Source of the DNA: Stemphylium vesicarium
Lineage: Eukaryota; Ascomycota; Dothideomycetes; Pleosporales; Pleosporaceae
Length of the DNA stretch: 52,444 nucleotides
Assembly: GCA_004380135.1 (NCBI GenBank)
Contig: QXCR01000181.1
Location: 1 to 52,444 of the forward strand
Direction of reading: 5' to 3'
In this document: one piece after another, positions 21,001 through 29,345 of the stretch
Position numbering within the stretch: position 1 is the stretch's first letter
Layout: every line of letters starts with the position of its first letter
Translations under genes and position numbers: made by a program
The notes under the pieces: generated by a model
Databases searched by the model: none
Told to the model about the DNA's origin: nothing
The model's input: only the letters and a program-made list of their open reading frames with translations

Positions 21001-22101
21001 TCACACCGTCTTGGCAGAAGCCACAGAAACATCGTCCTCGATGTCCAGATAGTCACCCAACATGGTCTCTACCGGTTCGCTGTAGGCTTCGATATCCTCG
21101 AACGCTGTGCTGCTCGAAGAGACACGCTCCAAGTCCAGATCATCAACATCTACCGAGTTCTTCGACACTTGCCCGTCCTCCGCGACCTGGATCTCTAGAC
21201 GCTTTACCCCGTGGCACACGTTGAGCTTCACGACGTCGTCTGCACCGTCGTCCACCCTCTCCCGAGTATCTTCCATGGTAGTGCGGACATAACGGTGGAT
21301 GTCTGCCGTCGCTTCCTTGATCGCTCCACTAGCATCCAGCAGCAGCTCTCTCTGGAGATCTACAGCGCTCCTCATACTTTGAAGGCGAGCCTCTATCTCT
21401 TGTAGGCTGGGGCTGTCTCTCAAGATCCACACGGCTATATCGCTCTTCTCCTGCAGATGGAGAGTTTCATCGCTACCCGGCGGACTCAGCAGTGTGCTTG
21501 CCACTTCTGCGCGGCACGCGGCTCCCCGTAACATCAGATTTGCTGTGAGAGTTAGCAAATCTCGTCAAGTTTATGAAGCACGCTTCCTACCTAAGAGCAA
21601 AACACATTCTGGATCCCGACTACCCGCGGTCTGCTCGGTGGGCAACGCCTCCAACTGCAGCGGATGAAGGAGAAACACGTCTCGGATCAGCTGCTCGTAT
21701 TTGGCGGAGCCTAGCACCTTCGCGACGCGAAAAAGCATCACAAGCTTGACTGTGGAAAGCGTCTCTGGCCGTAGTGTCTGTACGATGAAACTAAAGGCCA
21801 CGGTGTTGTGCACGCGAGATGTGGCGGGGATCTTGTATCGTCGGATGGCCTCGGCCATGTTGACGAGCGTTTCCAGCGATATGTGAGCTTGCGGTATGAA
21901 GGAGCCATGGGCCGACTGGCAGACCAGGTGGAACGCCACAGGGTCTTCGTCTGGCAGCTCGATGCTCTCACGCAGCAAGCCGTGTTTGGTGGTGAAGAGT
22001 CTGTGGAACTCTGGTGACAGCTGAGACATGACCGAGGCAGAGACGAGAAAGCGAGCGTGCTGGATCCGAACTTCGACGTCGCCGTTCTGATACGGAATCA
22101 T
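21001..22101 (-). CDS. BTB/POZ-domain protein
   Basis: A two-exon gene of 350 residues, intron at 21543-21590 (48 nt). Residues 8-110 fit the fungal BTB/POZ fold: DVEVRI, then FLVSASVMSQLSPEFHRLF, then IELPDEDPVAFHLVCQSAHG (the LP-D-DP-x-A signature). Residues 180-350 are charged with a helical segment (LQEIEARLQSMRSAVDLQRE) and an acidic C-terminus. BTB domains mediate dimerisation or bind Cullin-3 E3 ligases; no second recognised domain is present. A TATA-like element lies about 73 nt upstream. It is convergent with the Zn2Cys6 gene. Confidence 0.8.
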
Positions 22102-22173
22102 GCCGAGGCCACTTGAGCGGATTGCTGTCTAGTAGAAGGAAGAGGTGGTCAGTATATGGCCTGCATCACAGCC

Positions 22174-22180
22174 ATTTATA
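22174..22180 (-). promoter_or_regulatory. TATA-like element upstream of the BTB gene
   Basis: TATAAAT on the minus strand, 73-79 nt before the ATG at 22101. Confidence 0.42.
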
Positions 22181-22849
22181 GGGTCGCGCGATTGTAGATG
22201 TCTGTGTTGGCAACACAGGCTGGAGAGCCCCTTCACATCAGGCAGCGATCTGTCCAGCCACAGTGTCTTCGCTCTTGTCGGCCGCATCCAGCTGTCCGCG
22301 TCAGATTTCGACAGGCTGCTAGTTGCTGGACAGCTATGCGGCTGTCGGGCCATCTCGGATGTCTGCGTGTGCGACCCTGACACCACTGCTGACGTCCGCT
22401 GTTGGAGACCAACATCTAATTATCTCGCCATTTCCACCCATTCGGTTGTAGCACGACCTCGAGCCCAGTAGTGTCGGCACTGCCGGCTCTGCCCTCTGCG
22501 CTACGGAGTTTGGCGCTTGCAACGCCAATAAGATTGACACCCGGTTCTCCGGGCCCATGCACGGCGGCACTCAGCGTTCACTCGTGCCTGGTCTTCCGCC
22601 CGGGCCGCCGTGTTCCGAGCGTCTACAACAGTTCCTGGATTGCGAACATGTTCAAGCATGACTCGGACGCATCCAGCTGGTCGAGCATCCACACACAATG
22701 TCTGGAAGCGCGGTCGGGAACTATCGTATAGAGAATAAATTGGTTGGTTATACTACGCATCGGCAATAGCTGCATAAACCATGTTGCTAGCTACTGCATT
22801 CTGACACAAAAGAATGATAGTAGATCCCAGGTTTCTGGTTTCGCAAACT
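22181..22849. other. Stretch without a supportable gene
   Basis: Open frames of 60-108 codons overlap on both strands with no motif. It lies between the BTB promoter and the 3' end of the channel gene. Confidence 0.4.
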
Positions 22850-25262
22850 CTATCGTAACTCTATCTTACCTGATGCAGTGACAACTGCGTCCGTGGCGGA
22901 TACAGTCACTCCTTTCAGTTCCTCTCTGAGCTGCAGCGCTCGAGCAGAGCCGAGTCCGTGATCGTCGCTGGGAATGCGAACCACCGGGGTGGACGTAAGC
23001 GCCTCGTGCAGAAACAGAGGGGATGGCGTTGCATCCTCGGCCGGCGTGTCCTTGGCCGGCGTGTCCTTGGCCAACGTGTCTCGGGCCAGCGCGTACTTGA
23101 GCGCGGTGGGAGAGAAGCTTAGCAGCGGATTGAACGCTCTGCAAAGCAAGCGATGGTATATGGCGGTCAGTCCGGTAGCAAGCACCATAACACACGCCTG
23201 TCCGATACATCTGGCATTGCCATGCGAGTCTCGTACCAGGAAGAACAGCGCTGCCAGACAGACTTGCATCAGGTAGAGGCCTGCCAAGAGATGCTTGAGT
23301 GCTTTGGGATAGAAGAGACCGCCGTGATCGTGCTCAGTGAAGAGTACTCTCGAATGGGAGTAGATGACCCAGAACAAGCCGATGGTGAGAACCTGGAAAG
23401 GGAGGATGATCGGAGAGATGATCGCGTAGAGCAGTCCTGTGTCTCTTAGTATGGGCCGCATTAGCGCTTCTGGCGTTTGGACATACCAATGCAAGAGAGG
23501 TTTGTGAAGACAGGTACAAAGGTGCCCCACTGGAGATCCGGACCTCTCCTACGCATCACCATCTGCGTGACTGACTTGTCGAACATGGGACCAAGCACGA
23601 ACTTTCCGAGCAGACGGTCTGTCTGCAGTAGAGAGCCAGCGCTTACCGACAGAGCTTGCAAGAGAAGGTAGGAGAGAAAGTAGTTGCTTGCTTTCGGCAG
23701 GTTCTTCGCCAGCGTCGCAGCGAGCGAAGCTCCCCGTGCGATCTCGTTCGCAATGGCAGTAAGCCCTGCAGCCAAAGACACGACGAGGGTGACCTGAACA
23801 AAGAGGAAGCAGAAGTAGTAGTCTTGGATCTTGAGATCGATCTGGCTCTTGGAGCAGATGCCCTGCTTTCGGACAAGGTACTCTACCACAAAAACGAACC
23901 CTCTCACCAGAACAGCTACCAGAACAGGGGGGAGCACACCTTGCAGCAGGCCTAGGAAAGACTCGGGAAGCTCGCTGATCCAGCTCAGCCAAGACACGGC
24001 CTGGGTGATGTAGATGATCTGGGAGAGGAGCCCTGCCAGCGCTACCGGTACGACGCACGCAATCGCCGTCATGAGAATGAGCACGTTAGAAATCACGGTG
24101 CGTAGGGTTCTGTCCCGCCACGTGATATCTGTGTTGCTCCACACCACGTCGCCTACCGACAAAGGCATCGTGCGAGGCGTCATGTAGCCTGCGCTGGTGT
24201 GGATCACCGTCTGGCATGCGATGTGGGCAGCGAGGGGATTGGCGAAGGTGACGAAGGCGGACCGCAGCGGCGGAAACTCGCTTCGTGTTTTGCGGTAGAA
24301 GTCCATCGTCTCGCCAGTCGCACGAAGCTCCTCCCGACACAACAGGGCAGTGTCGACCTTTTCGAATGCCAACCAGGCAAGAAGATTTAAGAGGCGCCGC
24401 GATTGGCAGTCTAAGCTCCGACGCTTTTTAGTGGTACTTGACCTTCTCGTCTGCTTCTGTACGCCGGCTCTGAAAGCCTTCCTTAACTTGGCAGTCTCAG
24501 CCGCCTCGAGGGCTGCCGCCAGACGTTCCCGCCGCGCTGCCAGCCGGGAAACTGCGCTGTAGTCACGATTGAAGGAAACGGCAGTGATCTGGCCAGGGAA
24601 GACCTGGAGTTGGGACGTGGATATCTTCTCAGACATCCAGTCGTCGGGTATAGAGTCAAAGAGCACTGTGCGCAACGCCGCGCTAGGTGCTTGCCGCCGA
24701 GCTGCGACATAGAACCCAAGCTCGCTCCAGATGACCCAGCAAACGTAGGCAGTAAAGAGCAAAGCCAGCACGAGATGAACCCAGTACCGGTCTGCGTGGT
24801 CGAGGCCGACGTTAGACCACCCGAGGGCATCGAGCCCGCTCACTCCACGCACAGCCATCTTCCCGTGCGTGTAGTTCAAGGGGACTAGGACCGGCGTTAT
24901 GAGAAGAGAAGCGGGAGCGAAGATCAGAAGCAGCGACCGCAGGTACCGGCGATAGAAGTACCTGTCGAGATGTTCGCGGCGGCGCTCGAACCGAAGAAGG
25001 TTGATCGCAATGTATCCTCTCCAGGTGATGGAGGTGCTGTCTGGATGATCTGGAACAGTAGAGCTGCAGCCGTCAGCACACGACTAGGTAGAATACTGTG
25101 AGCTTACTAGAGATCGGGGAAGCGTTTGCGGATAGCGAGAAACACAAGGACTTCTATAGCAAACATTACCGCAGAGAGGGAGACTGAAGCTATGAATGAG
25201 CTCAAGGAAACACCGTGAAGCTGCTGCGCTTTGGCAAACGACTTCCCGAAAGCTTCTTCCAT
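22850..25262 (-). CDS. CSC1/OSCA-type calcium-permeable channel (RSN1 family)
   Basis: A three-exon gene of 772 residues, introns at 25064-25107 and 23437-23486, in-phase exon sum. The fold order matches the CSC1/OSCA/TMEM63 family of hyperosmolality-gated cation channels. An N-terminal membrane block (SLSSFIASVSLSAVMFAIEV, AIRKRFPDLYSTVP) precedes TM2 and TM3 with a loop around NYTHG. The cytosolic PHM7-type domain includes FPPLRSAFVTFANPLAA. The 7TM block begins ISNVLILMTAIACVVPVALA and contains CIGLLYAIISPIILPFQVLT, the usual igxxYsxiaPlIL motif. A short polar tail with IPSDDHGLG follows. Predicted at the plasma or an internal membrane, passing Ca2+ under osmotic stress. It is somewhat shorter than typical fungal members (about 850-950) because the C-terminal tail is reduced. 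It is divergent from the 815-residue gene. Confidence 0.92.
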
Positions 25263-25378
25263 GGTGGTAGTCTGATGTCTAGTTCTCACGATGTGAGTTC
25301 TCGCACGTAGCGAGTGGATGCAGAACGACGAAGACACCTTCGAACGAGTTCTGTAGCCCACTCTGCTCTCAAAACAGG

Positions 25379-25427
25379 CTAGCGTGGCAAGCACGAGGAC
25401 TTTGAAGTCTGGTGCTGGCCACGCTAG
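25379..25427. repeat. 49-nt palindromic repeat, copy 2
   Basis: The arms CTAGCGTGGCAAGCAC and GTGCTGGCCACGCTAG form a 16-bp stem with one mismatch. Size and loop match copy 1 at 2064-2112, although the loop bases differ. It sits in the 384-bp gap between the divergent CSC1-like and 815-residue genes. A weaker, shorter relative with CTAGCGTGACGG and ACGCTGG arms follows at 25498-25537. Confidence 0.65.
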
Positions 25428-25497
25428 GCCGGATGGGTTGTGCTGGAGAAAGTGGAGGTCACCCGTCGACGAGCAGGCGCATCCGCGACGGACCGCA

Positions 25498-25537
25498 CTA
25501 GCGTGACGGAAGACAGGCGTTGGTTTGACAACGCTGG
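25498..25537. repeat. Partial third relative of the CTAGCGTG palindrome
   Basis: It starts CTAGCGTGACGG and ends AACGCTGG about 40 bp later, so only the outer arm is conserved. It could be a decayed copy of the 49-nt repeat that lies 70 bp away. Confidence 0.35.
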
Positions 25538-25646
25538 CTTGACAGGCTCTGGCTCCTGTTGGTAGTACATATCTTATGTAGCCTGCTTGACTTAGAGCGT
25601 CTGCTGTTGAGCCTGCTTGGAGCATCCACCTGTTCACCCTGGCGAC

Positions 25647-28195
25647 ATGGTAGCGCCAAACGGCTCTCTGTCTTCTGCCCTAAACCTGATCAAGGTGCGT
25701 GCATACCGATGAACGAAATGCCATAGTTGATACTCATAATCAACCAAAGCGGTTTGCAGATAGCTGGCTGCAAGCAAGCGATGCGATCGACTGCGACGAC
25801 CTTGCAGCCCTGGTAGATGCGCTTGACTGCTTGAAGAAGGACGCTCAGCAGAAGCTGTCGCTCAAGAAGGCCACCCGCGCAGGCATAACAGTAGATTCGC
25901 GGTCTGTAGGCTCAAGTGGCGCTAACCAAGGAGTGCGAAGATCGTCCCGCCTCAAAGCGTCCACTCCTCGGCCGGCTTCCTCAGCCTCGCTCTTCGTCGC
26001 TGAACACGAGACGGAGTCGGAGTTTAGTGGTGAAGAAGATGAGACACTTCCAGCCGTACTCGATGAGACAAGCTTTGGCAACTACACGACAGTAACGGCG
26101 ACGACGGCGGCGCCCTCCGAGATCCCGTTTGGAGATCTTCCATGGGCGAGCGAAACACCGATAGAGAGCATTCACGAGATTGAGGTGGTACAGAGCAGAC
26201 ATGCCTTAGAGCTAGAGCCATCCTCGCCAATGCTCTACAGAGCAACACCCGCTGTTCACCAACAAGATGAACTTGCATGTGTACAGCCAGCTCGAGTTTT
26301 TAGCGAGGCCTCAGCTTCTCATCAACCTCATTGGGACAACACCCAGTCTGGATTGGACACACTGCATCAGACAGCACGGGATGTACAAACCAGTAAATTA
26401 CATTCAGAAGCTGAACCCTCATGTCAAGTCTCGTTGCATCAGCCATTTTCAGATCCGGCAGAGTCAGACGTATCCGTCTCGCCAGCCTGTGACATGGAAG
26501 TCGAGAAGAGCGACAGCGAAGAGATGGTCATGCAAGATGCATCCACGCCACAGTTCTTCAACGAAGCGTTCGAAGACCTGTATGGCAGCCCGTTGCAGCA
26601 CGAGTCGCACATAGGTGGCGAAGAGGTCACGGTCGCGTGCCAGAAGCAGTATCCGACTGACCCAACTCACACGCCAAGCTTGGTCGATGATCCAATGTTC
26701 CAAAGCTACCTAGATCTTGCTTGCTGTGCGAGCTTTCGCCTTCCACACGAATCTGCAGAAGATACAGATAGCACAAAAACCCAAGAGCTCCTTTCACCCC
26801 TGGTAGAGGGGACACCTCTCACGCCAAGGCTCCTTCACGGCCTGATCTACTCGTTGGTTCCGGGTCCACTCCGTATACTGGAGGTCGGTCCGAGTGCGAT
26901 TGATGGGGGAACGATAGCAGAAGAGAGCCTGGCCGAAAACTTCGCAATCATCTTGCGCGAAAGCGAAGAGGCTCTGCCGTTCCTCGTGCTAGGAGCTGCG
27001 AATAGGAAGACGCTGTTTGTCCTTAGCAGCGGCGCAGTGAACCTTCCGTTTCTGGGCGCATTGTATCGAACGCTTCCTCAGTGGAAGACGGAGTACATTA
27101 AAGTAAAAAAACCCGCTCGCTGTCTTTGCGTCGACTGACTTTCTGCAGCCCTACGATGTCAGCCCGCACGTAGAGAGCACGCTTCTGTCTGTCTGGATAG
27201 CCGAGGCTTGCTTCCAAGGACGGCCGCTGCGGGATGCTCCGTCTTCTCGAGAGCTGCGCCTACGTTTCTTAGAAGAGCTGGTGGCCCCTGTCCAACGCGA
27301 CGCTGTTCTGGAGCAATATGGCATCTCCAGCAAACTAGCAGTCTCGCAACAGATCGACACCAGGCTGGCCGAGACACATTCTGAGGCGCAGCTGCAATCA
27401 CAACCGCAGAGCAATGAGGTCTTTGTGTCGAAGATCGAGACCTTCGATCTCGAAGCGCTGCACGAAGCGCTTCTCCAGAAGCCAGCCGACATCTCCCGCG
27501 GACGCTGTCTGAGGATCTTGCAGTGTGTGTATGAGATCGGATCGCCCTGCATCCTCGACTCGCTCAAACCGGCTTTTGCTACAAAACGCGAAAATCAGGC
27601 ACATCAAGCGATGGAACAACCCGTTGTCGAGAAGCTCTTTCGCATCCACCTCTACTTGGACAGCCAGGAGAGCGAGAGCCACCTTTTGGTTGCCAGAAGT
27701 CGATACGTCAAGTATTGCTACTTCGAGACATACCTGCTGGCCGTCGCAGCGCTCCAAAGAGAGAAGCGCAGCAGCAGTCGAGAGAAGCGGAGAATACACG
27801 CGCGGAAACTGACCGCCAGCTTCAAGCAGGGCCTCTGTGACGAGCTGCCACCCACGCCACACGACGACGAGATCCATCGCATCTACGAAGATCTCAGTCC
27901 CTCCGAGAGGAAGCGGCGGGCTCAGGACATGGTGAAGAATGAGATTTCGAGAAAGGTTGCCAAGGAACACGGGATCGACGAGAAGCGCGTCCGACGCAAC
28001 ATCAACAGGTACATCAGACAAGGGAGAGTGCTGCACTGTGTTTTGCAAGGCAGACTGTCAATGAATCCAGGGCTGCTTGTGCTGTTTCCAAGTTCTGAAA
28101 CCTATGCGCCTTTTTTGAGCACGGCCGAGTTTGGGGTCGAGCTCTCAGAGCCCGAGGAAAAGAGTCTCAGCAGACCCATTGAGATCAAAGAGTAA
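25647..28195 (+). CDS. Large unrecognised protein with weak Ulp1-like stretch
   Basis: A three-exon model of 815 residues: ATG at 25647, introns at 25695-25749 (acceptor CAAAG, weaker) and 27103-27148 (branch CTGAC). The alternative start is the ATG at 25699 without the first intron. Residues 1-330 are acidic and disordered with a basic patch (GVRRSSRLKAST). Residues 375-520 have a rhythm reminiscent of fungal Ulp1-like C48 proteins (LPFLVLGAANRKTLFVLSS; PHVESTLLSVWIAEACFQGR), but the catalytic His/Asp/Cys are not evident, so activity is not claimed. Residues 560-815 include VEKLFRIHLYLDSQESESHL, a basic region, and a helix-turn-helix-like segment (EISRKVAKEHGIDEKRVRRN) before NPGLLVLFPS. Probably nuclear; function unknown. 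Confidence 0.74.
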
Positions 28196-28521
28196 GACGC
28201 AGCTGCTTCTGTGATTGGAGTGCTACTAGTGACAGCGAACAGTATAGAGGGGTTGACGCAAGCGGAGGCGGTCTGGTTCGGCAAGGTTGTGCAAGCCAGG
28301 CCGGGGCTGCTAGAACAGGTGCCCAAGACGGTCCTCGACCTGCTCTCAGATAGCCTGTTCGAGGCGGTAGATCTTCGCGAGCGTGATGCAAGTAGCTTTC
28401 GGGACAGGCCGCTTCGTTTCTTTGCTAAGTGAGATGCAGCCTGGCCCGACTCAAACTAGCTTGCCATCATGCCGAAGCCTCTGGCGCTAGCCAAAGGTAT
28501 CGGCTGGGTTGTCTCGCTGCT

Positions 28522-28527
28522 TATATA
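28522..28527 (+). promoter_or_regulatory. TATA-like element
   Basis: TATATA about 95 nt before the ATG at 28622. Confidence 0.38.
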
Positions 28528-28621
28528 GTCCTTCTCTCCTCGAGCAGACAGCAGACACAAGTTTCCCCCTGAGATCTCACACAACCTTCCATCCAATTCA
28601 ACCACTGCGCTGTCGCCAAGC

Positions 28622-29272
28622 ATGTCCCACGTTGCGAGCATGAAGACTGAGCCTGAGAGCTGCGCGAACAGCGAAGATCTGTGGTCTTGCTTGGGCGCCA
28701 TCGATCTCGACCGCCGCAACCTGCTTGTGTTCTGGGAAAGCTCGTGGCACTCAGCAGACGAGTACCATGCCCTCTGTGCAGGTGGGAACCGAGGATGGCT
28801 CGTCCACGCGCGAGGCGACGACCAGCTGCTCATCGCCTGGGAACCCACAATCGAAAGCAAGTCAGTCCAGGCCTCTCCTCGCAGCCTTGTGTATGATCCT
28901 GTCATAGAGGTTCGGAGAGACCGGCCTGGTCTGCTTGGGTACGTCGCGTCCAAGACCCTGCGCGGCTCTGGAAAAGCAAGAAGCCGTCGCCTTGCTTTCT
29001 TGGCCTACTGGAAGGTGGCCCCGATGACAAGAGGGCTCTTTTTCTATCTACAGAAAACCTTTTCCAGCCATAGAGGTTGCATCGTGCACGCCGAGGAAGA
29101 CAGAGTTTGGGTACAGTGGGAGCCGACATGGGTGTTGTACGACGATCTGAACGAGGTGAAGAAGAAGCAGCTCCTAGAAGTATGCCATGATCCCGAAGCA
29201 CTCTTGCGCCGCTTCCACAGGACGGTTGTGCACTACTCTACGCGCCTAGCGGTCGAGAAGCGAATTAGGTAG
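28622..29272 (+). CDS. Small protein with two WEPT-type (chromo-like) units
   Basis: A 216-residue intronless frame. Two segments share a layout: an aromatic strand, a Gly-rich turn, then hydrophobic-x-hydrophobic-x-WEPT. These are LLIAWEPTIESK (about residue 77-88) after NRGWLVHARG, and VWVQWEPTWVLYDDLNEVKK (about 161-180) after RGCIVHAEED. The VxWEPTW-hydrophobic-x-x-L pattern recalls the end of chromo or chromo-shadow domains (KWxxxxxxxxTWEPxxxL), which bind histone tails. The similarity is short and aromatic-cage residues cannot be confirmed, so I give this only as a possibility. It lies in tandem after the 815-residue gene and just before the transposon-split gene. Confidence 0.66.
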   Translation: MSHVASMKTEPESCANSEDLWSCLGAIDLDRRNLLVFWESSWHSADEYHALCAGGNRGWLVHARGDDQLLIAWEPTIESKSVQASPRSLVYDPVIEVRRDRPGLLGYVASKTLRGSGKARSRRLAFLAYWKVAPMTRGLFFYLQKTFSSHRGCIVHAEEDRVWVQWEPTWVLYDDLNEVKKKQLLEVCHDPEALLRRFHRTVVHYSTRLAVEKRIR

Positions 29273-29345
29273 AGACAAACAGGCCAAAGAATAGAATTTA
29301 CAGTGTTATGTCTTGATGTGTGTGTGTTTGCATGTGAATGTGTTG

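Noticed and set aside
22129..22731. Overlapping 60-108-codon frames on both strands upstream of the BTB gene
   Set aside because: Mutually overlapping, motif-free and without plausible splice joins; read as chance frames in GC-balanced DNA.
25647..28195. The 815-residue protein as a DUF3435 captain recombinase
   Set aside because: No tyrosine-recombinase motifs (R...HxxR...Y) or captain-like domain order were visible.
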